Shown piece by piece: positions 44,479 through 55,869 of a stretch of 64,000 nucleotides of DNA (its first letter is position 1; each line of letters starts with the position of its first letter). Made by a program: the position numbers and the translations under genes. Location: assembly GCA_035048485.1 (NCBI GenBank), contig CM068590.1:11397329-11461328 (forward strand), given 5' to 3'. The notes beneath the pieces were generated by a model. The model was not told the origin of the DNA, ran no database searches, and saw only the letters and a list, made by a program, of their open reading frames with translations. The stretch is from Pteria penguin. Taxonomy: Eukaryota; Mollusca; Bivalvia; Pterioida; Pteriidae.

Positions 44479-45822
44479 TCAATTTAAACACGTGACAGGA
44501 AGTTGACTATTCAAATGCGGCGATACACTTCCGCTGCTTTTACACCCTAAAAATCCTGTCTGCCATACTTCTGTTATATCTACCAAATTTCTGTTCGGGT
44601 CATAGAAAGTTAGATTATGACCTTGACGTTCAACCACATGACCTGCATGTTCGTATTTCTCTAGTGCTTGAAAATAACGCAGCACAATCTCGTACTCGGA
44701 AGAGATGATCTTGTCTGCTTTCTCTTGTGTTGGCTGTATGTTCGGTTGCAAACCAGAAACACATGATCCGTTCACCGTGACCTTGACATTGTACTGAATA
44801 TCACCTAAAATGAGATGATTCCTTGGCTTCACATATTTGAATTTGAATGAGATTTTATCGATGGTACGAGCAGCTGAATCGTTTAAAAATACAGTACAGT
44901 TAGGATCCTTGCTAAGTGACCAGGATTCTTGATTGACACGGTAACATACATCTGTATTATTTTCCGGTATGTCCTTGAACTGCGCTTGAATGCGAAAGTT
45001 CTTCTTCGTTTCGCCATCAAATAAAATTCTTACTACTGTTTCGTCGCTCTTGTGACGAATATCATGAATATTGCAAAATTTCATCCAATGATTATGAGCC
45101 GGGTGGTTAGCGGCAGCAGAGTCAGAGTCGCTGTTGTCAAGGAAACCGAGGTTTCCATAGATACCTACTCGACTGAAATATTTTTCATCGTTATATTCCC
45201 CTTTCCATAACGTTCTAGGGGTTTTGAATACAAAAGTTCCATCTTTATGAAGAGAACTCTGTGCAAACATGAATACTATAACCGATCCGCACACCATTAA
45301 GGTAAGACCGAAGAACATGATGAATTTGAAGGTGTTACATTGTTTGAGTTTGGCGATGTTCGAGGAATGATCACGTCTACAGGCACGATATATTCCGACT
45401 ACCATGCGTATGCAAGCTCCAAATATAACCACTGACGCCTTACTGATCTGGAATACGCTGATGGCCTCCTCTCTACAAGCCACTATCACACAGTTTATGG
45501 TAATTTGAGGAATGTCTTCCAACCAAATAATGATGGCCGACATGATATCCATATCGACCCATGCTTTCATGGTGAATATATCCTTCCCCAGGTTTATTAT
45601 TTCAAACGTAAAAAGAATGGCACCGATGACAGAGAAAATGAGTAAAGCGGTCCAGATTTTTCTATCGGGTGGACCGAAAACTAAGCCTTCTTCTGCTGCG
45701 TCTACGTCATGAAACAACAGCCAATCGCTGATCATATCGGCGATGTTGAGGCCGGAAATGAGGATGAAAATAAAGACCTGTACACATCTGTTGTGACGTA
45801 GCTTGGTGTATGTTTTCCCCAT
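44479..45822 (-). CDS. Five-span membrane protein with glycosylatable C-terminal ectodomain, unrecognised family
   Basis: Uninterrupted 447-codon frame starting MGKTYTKLRH and ending PVTCLN with TGA at 44481-44479. Hydrophobic segments lie at about residues 12-34, 56-78, 92-116, 126-148 and 167-189. The last ~258 residues are hydrophilic with five N-glycosylation sequons (about N288, N308, N314, N351, N403) and several cysteines, so this part is probably extracellular. A WLEDIPQ motif at residues 100-106 in the third segment loosely recalls the E-x-x-P-Q of XK-related proteins, but I cannot assign the family. The coding part is a single exon; a strong acceptor (TTTCTCATTTCAG) ends at 45904, 81 bp before the ATG, so the 5' UTR is spliced. 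It is the only long intact frame in the window and is not repeated here. Tail-to-tail neighbours are repeats only. Confidence 0.85.
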   Translation of the reverse strand: MGKTYTKLRHNRCVQVFIFILISGLNIADMISDWLLFHDVDAAEEGLVFGPPDRKIWTALLIFSVIGAILFTFEIINLGKDIFTMKAWVDMDIMSAIIIWLEDIPQITINCVIVACREEAISVFQISKASVVIFGACIRMVVGIYRACRRDHSSNIAKLKQCNTFKFIMFFGLTLMVCGSVIVFMFAQSSLHKDGTFVFKTPRTLWKGEYNDEKYFSRVGIYGNLGFLDNSDSDSAAANHPAHNHWMKFCNIHDIRHKSDETVVRILFDGETKKNFRIQAQFKDIPENNTDVCYRVNQESWSLSKDPNCTVFLNDSAARTIDKISFKFKYVKPRNHLILGDIQYNVKVTVNGSCVSGLQPNIQPTQEKADKIISSEYEIVLRYFQALEKYEHAGHVVERQGHNLTFYDPNRNLVDITEVWQTGFLGCKSSGSVSPHLNSQLPVTCLN

Positions 45823-45903
45823 TGCGAATTTGATGTCTTCGGAGGTTGTAACTTCGGTAAAAGGGATCGATGCTTATTCTAGATTTTTCATTTATTTCTT
45901 TGG
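45823..45903 (-). other. 5' UTR part of the membrane-protein coding exon
   Basis: Between the acceptor (AG at 45905-45904 after a pyrimidine-rich TTTTGTTTCTCATTTC) and the ATG at 45822. It has a stop codon in frame with the main ATG, which supports the chosen start. Confidence 0.55.
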
Positions 45904-48462
45904 CTGAAATGAGAAACAAAATATTGTCATGTGTGGAAGGTAAGTAGCTATCTACAATCTTGGGATCTTTTTACAAAACTCTTGGGATCATATTGTCCAC
46001 TATCAGAAGAAAGTCAAGTGTGGGCAATAAACCACTTCCATTATCCGTTTACGGTGGTCAGAACGCCATAGTTATTTTTAAGTCATTGAGAAAGTACAGA
46101 CGTCACCGATTCTTACGTTCATGACAAAACAGTTCGATGGGAATCTATACACCGGGGTAATGTTAGGAGTATAAGTTTACAATAAATCACAATAACATGA
46201 CAATGAAAAGATAAAAACATGCACTCAAAGTCTGTGGACTTTCACGTAACAGTGCTCTAAGCTCCCATGAAATACACTTTATTACTTTTCCATACTACTG
46301 GGTGAAATTTATCTAAATATACCGCAGTCACAGAAGAAAATATGATAGCATGCATGTAAAGGGAATTCATATGGACTTTCTCTATACTTGACCCAATTAT
46401 CACCTTTTTATTGAAATCCCACCAGTGGAAAATTATTCTAGATGACATTAGGAGAAACAAGCTGAGTGAGTGTGAAATACTAATGCCATAGGTGGTACCA
46501 AAGTCCTAAAAGTTATTTTTAGCGTGAAGGTCATAGTCAAGTCATGGGTCACCGACCTTGGTGCCATTTTGCCATTTGAAAGGACTTCATTAGTTGAGTA
46601 CACATGTCAAATATGAAGTCTGTATCCCTCACGCTTCAAAAGTTATAGCCAAGGTTATAGTTGACAATAGAATGACAAACAGACAAGACAAAAACAATAT
46701 GCCCCCGATCTATCTATCCCGGGGCAAAAAATCCTTCTATACCTTGTGAAGAGTTACATGACGGAGGTCTATTATACGTCCTCTAAGGAGTCAGGTCAAA
46801 GTGCATTATACATTTATGATATCATTCCGACAAAGTTTCATTAAATTTCATTTCATATTTTGAGATAATACTAGGGAAAAAATTTATATGTGTTGCCCCA
46901 TACAGGACTCGAGATAATTCGGTAAAAATCAACTATAATGTGTGATGTGTGTGAAATTTCTTGTGTGTGGAGGTGGAAGGGAGGTTGATTTCAATCTCTA
47001 GGAGTGTAGTATGACTTCACCATGCCATTGATGTATATTAACAACAAAACAATATTTCAGCACAACACAAGAAAGGAAAGAAAAATTTCCCAGTCCCACC
47101 ACATAATAAATTGATCAAAATGAATTTCTTGCATCTAAGGAAAGTGAGGGGGCTGCGGTTGTAATAACGTAAAATACAACAGTATTAATTTTTATGTGCA
47201 TTAACTCTCTACAAAATGAATCTCACACCTAAAAAGGGGGGGGGGGGGTGGGGTGTTAATGTAAAATACAATAATAGCTGATCTTTAAGACACTATGGCG
47301 CTATGGCAATAACACCACGTACATGTACCAGTGGACAATGCTGAACTACATATGTATGAGATCCTGGGGCGATATCATGAGGTGCAGAGAATAAGCGAAG
47401 CGTCGACGTCGCTTGTTTTTATCGTCACAAAGCACAAAATGGGGTTGTGATACCCCCACCCCCCTCACCTCACCCATCCAGAAAAAAATTCTCTGGGTGT
47501 GTAGGTGTGTTTGTGTATTTGTGTGTTGTTTTGTTTTGTTTTGGTTATATTTTTTTTCAATATCTAAACTTGCAAGTTAATAACTTTAGTTGGGCTTCGT
47601 CACGCCACTGAAGCATATAAACGACAAAAACCATATTCAGTTCAACACATAAAATAAAAAAAAATTAGCAAAACACTGTAGTGGCGTATTAAGGGGAGGG
47701 GGGGGGGGGCACGTAGTGTAAACCACGGCCACGGTTTTTGTCAGTTCTTGCAGTGTCATTTGTCCATTTCTCCCAGAATTGGGATGCAAACCCACCTTTT
47801 ACAGAGGTGAAGGTTAAATCTATTGAAATCAAGAGCATCGTTATATTTGAATACGCCTCCCAACCTTCATTTTCTCTGTCCAAACAAAAAAAGGCTCCAA
47901 CAGAAAAAGACCTACAGCATAGGGGTCCATATTTCGAATTACTTTAAAATTAATTTCAGAGATTCATCATACTATAAGATGAGAACTCATCGTACATCCG
48001 TACTCTTATGTAATTGCATGCTTATAATATAATACATGGCGCATCCGGGACCGGGATGGGGTGTGTGGGTGTGTGTGTGGGGGGGGGGGGGGAGGGGGGG
48101 GGGGTTACGGGGTTTTGAACTATTCTTCCCTTTTCGATGGAAAACAAAGAAAGAAGCTCATTTTTGAAGACACAGTTCCCCTTTCCTATGCAATTATACT
48201 ATAAGGTATTACAACATTAGGTGGGCTCTCCTCTTTTAGAAGTGAGGACCCTCCCTTTTTGAAAATTTCTGGTTCCGCGCCTTATCTTAATCTCTATATC
48301 TTTCGTAAATGGGCGAGACTTATTTATCATATTCGCTTCACATTTCACTAAGTGGGTCAATTCAAAAGTTGTTCATGTAAAGGAAGTAACAAATTGAAAT
48401 CAGCTATTTATATCATAAAATCGGTACATGTACAAAGTACAATACAGATGGTATCCATCATG

Positions 48463-48660
48463 GGCAGATCCAGAGGGGTGGACAGAGGTCTGGACCCTTC
48501 CTGAGATTCGACAAAGATTACTTTTCCAGCTATTTTTTTTTTTTTTTTTTTTGTTTTTTTTTTTTTTGTAAAATAAGTAATTTCATACACGAAAATCACT
48601 TCTCGAAAAAAATCATTAGAATGGACTCCATCTTGACAACGCTTCTGGATCCGCACCTGT
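48463..48660. mobile_element. GGATCC-type MITE copy
   Basis: GGGCAGATCCAGAGGGGTGG at the left and TTCTGGATCCGCACCTGTCC at the right are inverted relative to each other. The middle has a poly-T tract. Confidence 0.5.
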
Positions 48661-48990
48661 CCATAACTTCCTCTAGATGTGTGTGAAAAAAAAGGGGGGG
48701 GGGGTGTTATTTCCGATGTTAGCGATGATATTTTATAACTGATCTTTTATAAGAGAAGTAATCGTTGCTTTTAAAAACATCCTTAAAATAAACAGAATAT
48801 ATAAATACTTTTCCGGTTCCATACATGTATCTATAGAGTAAATCACAATTATAGATAGTTTAAACAGTGATAGGCCTAATGTTAATGAACAAAGCGATTC
48901 ATGTCTTTAATGTATACATGTATTACAGATTATGATTTATGTATAATATGCATATAAGATCTATTGCAGTGTTTAAGTGCAGCGTTCATG

Positions 48991-49142
48991 CACAGGCACT
49001 GCGTTACATGCAGAGCGTAATTTTATAACACCCCCCCCCCCCCATATCGTCTCGTTCCCCTTTCCCCTAGGGAACGAGACGATATGGGAGGCGGGGGGGG
49101 GGGGTTATAAAGTTACGCTCTGCATGTAACGCAGTGTCTGTG
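48991..49142. repeat. Near-perfect 152-bp palindrome
   Basis: Left arm CACAGGCACTGCGTTACATG, CAGAGCGTAA, C-run, ATATCGTCTCGTTCCC pairs with right arm GGGAACGAGACGATATGGG, G-run, TTACGCTCTGCATGTAACGC, AGTGTCTGTG. The loop is about 10 bases (49060-49069). Probably a foldback MITE; no clear target duplication. Confidence 0.88.
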
Positions 49143-49416
49143 GTTCATGTAATTAGCGACAATACGCCCCACCTTTCCCCACACAATTATAAGACATACA
49201 TATATATGATAAGGATGAAAACACTCAAATAATATTATTCAAACTCTAGATTTGGCACCCATTGGTGTTTTAGCTAATACTTGACTTTCACATCTGCCCC
49301 TCCCCCTTTTTTCCCAGAATTTCTGGGTCCGTAAAGTTATATAGTGTCGAAGTATAAACTACCATCTACTCTGTAATATAAACCTACCCTCTCCCGCCCC
49401 CTACTGAAGTACTTAC

Positions 49417-49560
49417 CTCGTTAAAAGAATGTTGCCGGCTCTTGCCAGACCAATAATTGACCTGTGAGTCTCATGTGTTTCCCAGTGCAGTACAGACTAT
49501 GTGTAGAGTACGTGTGAGTCTGTGGCCTAAGGCATCACTGCCGTCGCGGCGTCTCTCACA
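49417..49560 (-). other. Possible non-coding first exon of the membrane-protein gene
   Basis: On the minus strand the sequence ends CGAG|GTAAGT at 49417/49416, a consensus donor. It is the best unpaired donor I see upstream of the orphan acceptor at 45904 and implies an intron of about 3.5 kb. The stretch is less AT-rich than its surroundings. The 5' boundary is a guess. RNA reads spanning 49417-45903 would settle it. Confidence 0.35.
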
Positions 49561-49922
49561 CTGCACATTCTGACTCATGACTCATTCATCAATCGCTGCA
49601 GGGTCAAATATTCGATAGTTCTGGAAGCGAAGTTTTGATTTGGTGTAGTTTAGTCTAGAATATAATTCAGAGGGCTGTTTGGAATTTTAAAAGTATTCTA
49701 CGTGAACATATACGTGGAAACCCAGTTATGCCATGGTAAATTTTGTAATCATATGAGATAGCCGACAGGGATGTCCCATTCCCCTTATTCCCCTCCATTC
49801 TATCTCTTCCATTTGTCTCGATCCCACCCTTTCAGCCAGCGTGGCTCAGAGAAAGAAGTGCTCGGACTGTGAACAAAGAGATCCTGGGTGTCCTATCTTC
49901 CGGATTGCTCAGTGAATCGGGG

Positions 49923-51974
49923 CAGTGCGGGTAATTCCGGACACTTTTATTGAATACGTTTTGAATTGTGTAATAAACGTCCACCAAACGTCTTTATGAC
50001 TGTTCTTTTGAAACGGCCTATAACCCATCATGAAGGCTTGATGTAACCATCATTGTCATTGGCCAAAAGTTATGTTTCATTCTAAAAAAAGTAAAATAAG
50101 TGTCGTACGGTCAAGGAGGGATATTCCGGACGCAGGCGTTTAAATCCGGACACGAGATACAGATAAAAAGGAAACAAAATATTTCAATAAAGTCAGTAGA
50201 TAAAAAATGTTTTTAAGAGCCAAACCAGCGCAATATCCCGTGAAACTGACTGTCATTCAGCGAACTATAGTAAATAATTCATACTACGGAGAACCAGCAA
50301 CATATGTACAGAAATTGGAGTCTTCTGTTTATACATGTATTCGTGATTGATCAAATTATTACAATGTATACATCTCCGAAAATATAGGGCAAATTCGTCA
50401 CATACTTGCAAGTGGACTTCATCATTCAACTGAGAAAGATATCCAACAATGCTGTGACAGTTAGGTACAGAATACAAGTCGGCGTCGTGACCCTCTATAA
50501 GTAGCAGCAGGCTTGATTCCTGTCTGATTTTGCCACATGATGGTGTATCACATATGCATCACAAATTATGCTTTGTAAACGAGATGAGTCTATGTTAATA
50601 ATACAACTGGCACTTAAAATACCAATAACTGCTGGACCAATGGTCTTGATGCTGACAGCAGTGACTGTAGTTAACTAAATGATCGGTGAATTATCACTGG
50701 TAACACCGATAGTCTAAATACGGTATACTGTGGTAGACGGTTTAGAGGGGGAAAAGGTTCGTTTAAAAAAAATTTAATTGACTGAAATTGCAATTTTGTG
50801 GGGGGTTTTTTGCCATCCTTTTTGGCTTAGCTTGTTTTACACTTTTGTGTCATCACTTTTCATTTTTTAAACTACTTTCTTTAGCTAAGGATCACTGATG
50901 AGGGTTCATTACCCGAAATGTGCATATGGTCCATATTACTAATTAAATCCCATTTAAAATGATGTATACTAGTATATCTTTGTAGAAGTCTCGTTTTGTA
51001 TATTCGTGTTGGTAATTAGTGTCTCCTTAGTTTAATATCCACAATGACCATGCTGTTTTGTTGAGCTGATTTGTTGTTTTACGTCACAGTCGATTTTAGG
51101 GCTGCACCTCCCCCTTCCCTTTTCGTACCAAATGGTATAAAATAATAGTCAAGAGATTTAAAAATCCGGGCCAAGATCCGTACATCATATGCCGCTTCAG
51201 TTAGAAACGCTACATGAAGATCAATTGATGAATAGGCTGGGGGAGGGGGGGGGGGGAGTGAACCATTTTATGAAGGGCAAAATATACGAGGCAGACACAT
51301 ATAACTCAGATAGGAAAGAAAGGCCCAGTCGGGTAAAAACATGACACAGGGATTTTAGGCAGATTTTTTTTAAATCAATAGCTGACATTATCTATTTTAA
51401 ATAAACTTCAGTAGTTCTATTTTTGAAATACCTATATCATTCTTTATATTTGTTTGAAAATGATGTTATTTAACCAAATTTTCCTTTAACATATCGATTT
51501 GAACAACTGTCCGTAATAACACTACCATTTGAAATAGGTAGGGATAATCCGGACACTTCACTTTTTATTCTAAATCTGAGAAAATCGCATCTTATACATC
51601 AAAATCAGATTTGCTTAGTAGTTTCTAATACTATATGTTGACATACATACAAAGTAATGTTGAATTCGATTTGTTACATACCAGAAACTGCTTTTAGATA
51701 TTGGACTTAAGTATGTTGCACCACTTTCAAAATTGCCTCCCTTGAGACTTGAGTTTTGAAAACTAAGTCAAGGACATTATTGCATACGCCTCGTAGCCTT
51801 TCGGTTCCCTCTGATCTTATCATATTCACGTTAGAAATAAAGAAAAACACGAGACATGTACAGAACATATTTATTTCAATACAGTGTTGATAGGATCATG
51901 GCAAATACACGTGACAAAAGTGGTGCAGTGTGGCGCTGTCCGGATTTACCCGCCGTCCGGAATTACCCGCACTG
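49923..51974. mobile_element. Inverted-repeat DNA transposon remnant, ~2.05 kb
   Basis: CAGTGCGGGTAATTCCGGAC at the left (49923) and its complement ending CCCGCACTG at 51974. Pairing extends outward through TCGGGG/TCCCGA with one mismatch. ATTCCGGACAC-type motifs recur at 50122, 51545 and 51940. CAGT ends suggest a Tc1/mariner or pogo-type element, but no TA flank is visible. No transposase seen. It encloses a hammerhead ribozyme. Confidence 0.72.
50889..50932 (+). ncRNA. Hammerhead ribozyme, type I, copy 3
   Basis: Stem I GGATCA (50889-50894) with TGGTCC (50927-50932), 6 bp including one G-U. Core CTGATGA (50895-50901), the canonical sequence. Stem II GGGT/ACCC with loop TCATT. GAAA at 50915-50918. 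Stem III ATGTGCAT (50918-50925), palindromic apart from one G-U. Predicted cleavage after A50926. Every stem differs in sequence from copies 1 and 2 yet pairing is kept. Confidence 0.85.
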
Positions 51975-51992
51975 TCCCGAGGTCCATTGTCA

Positions 51993-52165
51993 GTGGCGTA
52001 TTTAGAGGGGGAGCCCAAGGAGCCATCCCCTCTCTTTTTCGCCACAAGTATGAGTAAAACTTCAGGTTTTGCACCCAAAACGGCTGAGTATTTTTGCTAA
52101 TATTTGACTTTCACATGTGCCCCCCTACCTTTTTTCGGAAATCCTGGATCCACCTCTGCTTGAAA
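51993..52165. mobile_element. GTGGCG..GGATCC-type MITE copy
   Basis: CAGTGGCGTATTTAGAGGGG at the left, CCTGGATCCACCTCTG at the right, with TTTGACTTTCACATGTGCCC inside, which also occurs near 49280. Confidence 0.55.
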
Positions 52166-52439
52166 GATCTGCGTGAACGACTGCTTGAGTGAGCTGCGTG
52201 AAAGATCCCTTCACTGTTTTTGGTGGGTGCGTTGTCACCATATACGTGAAATAAGATCTGAACCGTCTCTGTATCGTAAGCTTAAACGTTCGACATTTTC
52301 TTCAGATCTAAAACTGCAAACGGCATCAAAGCTCCCTACAAATATTGTTGGCCAGATACTCATCAACGGTTGATTGATGTTGGGAATGTAGATCTTTTGA
52401 CATACTTCTTTATCAGACCTGCTGAAAAGATTGTTAAAT

Positions 52440-52714
52440 GATTGGTTGATTGGGTATTGTTTAACGTCAATCTACGATTATTTCACGTATGTGGTGACGG
52501 CATCTGCCATACATTGCATACAAATTTAGACCTTTGCAACGGACCCACCCGAAGCAGTGAGGGATCTTTTACGTGTCACGCCTACCGTGACACGGGACCT
52601 CGTTTTTTAATGTCTCATCCGAAAGACAGAACACCGGTACGCCCAGGGCGGGAGTCGAACCCGGTACCTCTCGGCCACAAGCCGAGCACTTCATCCACTA
52701 GGCCACAGCGGCTT
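52440..52714 (-). repeat. tRNA-derived SINE, family A, near full length
   Basis: Reverse strand begins AAGCCGCTGTGGCCTAGTGG, box B GGGTTCGACTCC, then body TTCGGATGAGACATTAAAAA and a tail ending ACCAATCAT. A short piece of the same body lies at 52197-52250. Confidence 0.9.
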
Positions 52715-52810
52715 ACAAATCGAATGCATCAAAGTAATCTGGAGGGGTGTCGCAAGAAAAGTTTTGTTTTATTTCTATTCAAAAATCAAATGTTACGCAT
52801 TTTAGAGACC

Positions 52811-52929
52811 TTATGGCCCCGGACCGTGATCGTACTGGAAAATTCTCTGTAGTAAAACTGAATTAAATCTAAATTGTTGAAGAGAAGTATTTTCTCAGTT
52901 TATGGCCCCGGACCGTGATCGTACTGGAA

Positions 52930-52938
<9 letters not shown>
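52811..52938. repeat. 38-bp direct repeat next to (CT)n
   Basis: TTATGGCCCCGGACCGTGAT through AATTCTCT occurs at 52811-52848 and 52901-52938. The second copy runs straight into the microsatellite. Confidence 0.9.

Positions 52939-53008
<70 letters not shown>
52934..53008. repeat. (CT)n microsatellite, ~75 bp
   Basis: Uninterrupted CT run. The two long minus-strand frames across it are Arg-Glu repeats and not genes. Confidence 0.95.
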
Positions 53009-53014
<6 letters not shown>

Positions 53015-53199
53015 GAGGGGGACCAGCTCCCAAAATCCTCTCTGGATCTGCCCACGTGATGTTGCTGTAAACGTAATATATATAATTTGATTTGAAATTT
53101 TAAATAAAAAATGGAAGGAGGTTGAGAAACTGGAACCCTTTGAAACTGAAAAATAAATGATAAAGAATAAACAAAAATAATGAACATAGTTCACACAGA

Positions 53200-53990
53200 T
53201 TTCAGAGCTGCATACCTGGAAGTAAATATAACGTATTTGTACGAGTTATAGTTCTTGCAGCGAAACATTCACTGTGACTGACAAACCTTTTCATTTGCCC
53301 CGACCAGATTTCGAGCTTCTTATTCATTGATTTATTTTTCAAAGAGAAAGGTAATTTTTATTGCATTATTTTAGTTTTGAAATTATCTTCACATGTAAAA
53401 AGGTTATTCATGTGTAATTAGAAGTTCCTCATTTTTTAGAAAATTGATACCAATACTCGTTCTATGGGAGATAACTCTTGTAAACTTATATAGGTTATGT
53501 ACTAGGGCTTGGCAAATATAATGTCAGTAGTTGACAGTATTGCTTATTTTTTACTTACGTGTACTTAATCTGGATTTTACATCCATGTTTCTCAATACGA
53601 AGTTTTTATATCCAGCTTATTGTATTCTCTATGTCAATTCTCTGCGTATTAAACATTTTAAAAAACACATAACGTAATGAGATGATATCATATAATAATA
53701 CTATAGAATACGATTAAATATGATATAAAACATGTACTTTATGAGGATCATATGATAATTTCTCACACTCGTATCTCATCTCATATCATACTGTATTGTG
53801 CTAAATCAGAATTACAGGTTTTCCACAGTATATTTTATCCTTTTTATTTTTTGAGAAGGAGAGGGGAGATGGTTTATTTTCTATAATTTTATTTCATTTA
53901 CTTCGTTTTGCGTTATTCTCATTTAATTTCACGATACTTTATTTTATTTATGAAAGCAGAGAAGGGTTTATGTGAGGTCACGAGAGGTAA
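53200..53990. other. Non-coding AT-rich stretch
   Basis: Contains a run of ATGATATCATAT-like variants (53680-53800). No gene or named repeat. Confidence 0.5.
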
Positions 53991-53997
53991 TTATTTT

Positions 53998-54352
53998 ACC
54001 GGAGAGAACTTACACCCGCTGGGGGCGCTTTCTGTACCTGTATGTTTACCGGAGAGAACTTACACCCACTGACGGCGCTTGCTGTACATGTGTGTTTACC
54101 GGAGAGAACTTACACCCGCTGGGGGCGCTTTCTGTACCTGTATGTTTACCGGAGAGAACTTGCACCCGCTGGGGGCGCTTTCTGTACCTGTATGTTTACC
54201 GGAGAGAACTTACACCCACTGACGGCGCTTGCTGTACATGTGTGTTTACCGGAGAGAACTTACACCCGCTGGGGGCGCTTTCTGTACCTGTATGTTTACC
54301 GGAGAGAACTTACATCCGCTGGGGGCGCTTTCTGTACATGTATGTCTACCAG
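53998..54352 (+). repeat. Minisatellite of 50-bp units, seven copies, higher-order period 150 bp
   Basis: Units begin ACCGGAGAGAACTTACACCC at 53998, 54048, 54098, 54148, 54198, 54248 and 54298. Units 2 and 5 share the variant CACTGACGGCGCTTGCTGTA; the rest have CGCTGGGGGCGCTTTCTGTA, giving an A-B-A / A-B-A / A pattern. All three plus frames stay open, so a 148-codon frame appears, but it is just the repeat read in rotation and I do not call it a gene. Confidence 0.93.
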
Positions 54353-54539
54353 AACCCGCTGCGGATGTTTTTCCTACACATCAATACGTTCATTTCCACA
54401 GTCATAGGAAGCAAGTAAAATAATAATTTATTTTCTATATCAAAAACTGTATATTACTTTTCTATGGAACGTTATTTTAAAACTCAGCCAATACGTACTG
54501 ATACCCGCTAGGGACACCTAACGAACTAATCCTCCTCAA

Positions 54540-55860
54540 CCCATAAAACTAACACTGGACAAGGATCCACGCAGTACATGTACGTCTACCCATAAAACTA
54601 ACACTGGACAAGGATTCATGCAGTACATGTACGTCTACCCATAAAACTAACACTGGACAAGAATCCACACAGTACATGTACGTCTACCCATAAAACTAAC
54701 ACTGGACAAGGATCCACGCAGTACATGTACGTCTACCCATAAAACTAACACTGGACAAGGATCCACGCAGTACATGTACGTCTACCCATAAAACTAACAC
54801 TGGACAAGGATCCACGCAGTACATGTACGTCTACCCATAAAACTAACACTGGACAAGGATCCACGCAGTACATGTACGTCTATCCATAAAACTAACAATG
54901 GGCAAGGATTCACGTAGTACATGTACGTCTACCCATAAAACTAACACTGGACAAGGATCCACGCAGTACATGTACGTCTACCCATAAAACTAACACTGGA
55001 CAAGGACTCACGCAGTACATGTACGTCTACCCATAAAACTAACACTAGACAAGGATCCACGTAGTACATGTACGTCTACCCATAAAACTAACACTGGACA
55101 AGGATCCACGCAGTACATGTACGTCTACCCATAAAACTAACACTGGACAAGAATCCACGCAGTACATGTACGTCTACCCATAAAACTAACACTGGACAAG
55201 GACTCACGTAGTACATGTACGTCTACCCATAAAACTAACACTGGACAAGGATCCACGCAGTACATGTACGTCTAACTATAAAACTAACACGGACAAGAAT
55301 CCACACAGTACATGTACGTCTACCCATAAAACTAACACTGGACAAAAATCCACGCAGTACATGTACGTCTACCCATAAAACTAACACTGGACAAGGATTC
55401 ACGCAGTACATGTACGTCTACCCATAAAACTAACACTGGACAAGAATCCACACAGTACATGTACGTCTACCCATAAAACTAACACTGGACAAGGATTCAC
55501 GCAGTACATGTACGTCTACCCATAAAACTAACACTGGACAAGGATTCACGCAGTACATGTACATGTACGTCTACCCATAAAACTAACACTGGACAAGGAT
55601 TCACGCAGTACATGTACGTCTACCCATAAAACTAACACTGGACTAGAATCCACGCAGTACATGTACGTCTACCCATAAAACTAACTCTGGACAAGGACAC
55701 TAACGGTTCATGTGCATGTAGGTCTTCAAATAAAACTAACTATGGACGAGGACGCTTACAGAACATGTAGATCTACCCATAAAACTAACACTGAACAAGA
55801 ATCCATACAGTACATGTACGTCAACCCGTAAAACTAACACTGGACAAGAACACTTATAGT
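54540..55860 (+). repeat. Minisatellite of 49-bp units, about 27 copies
   Basis: Units run CCCATAAAACTAACACTGGA, CAAGGATCCACGCAGTACAT, GTACGTCTA. Start-to-start spacing is 49 bp in most. One unit near 55560 has an extra ACATGT, one near 55275 lacks a T. Decay increases at the right end. TAA codons in the unit close the frames. Confidence 0.95.
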
Positions 55861-55869
55861 ACAGTCAAA

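Larger units (their letters stand above)
45904..49416 (-). other. Probable 5' UTR intron of the membrane-protein gene, repeat-rich
   Basis: Acceptor at 45904 and best donor at 49416. Contains a single AAAGTTATAGCCAAGG repeat unit (46500-46730), several poly-G/C tracts (47238, 47696, 48079, 48696), a GGATCC-type MITE (48463-48660) and a long palindrome (48991-49142). No coding exon recognised. Confidence 0.4.

Noticed and set aside
52895..53194. Two overlapping minus-strand frames of 95-99 codons
   Set aside because: They run through the (CT)n microsatellite and encode Arg-Glu repeats; frame openness is a by-product.
53972..54418. 148-codon frame over the 50-bp minisatellite
   Set aside because: All three frames are open with the same rotating peptide; no start context or non-repetitive domain.
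54540..55860. CRISPR-like regular repeat array
   Set aside because: Units are contiguous with no unique spacers, in eukaryotic DNA; it is a minisatellite.
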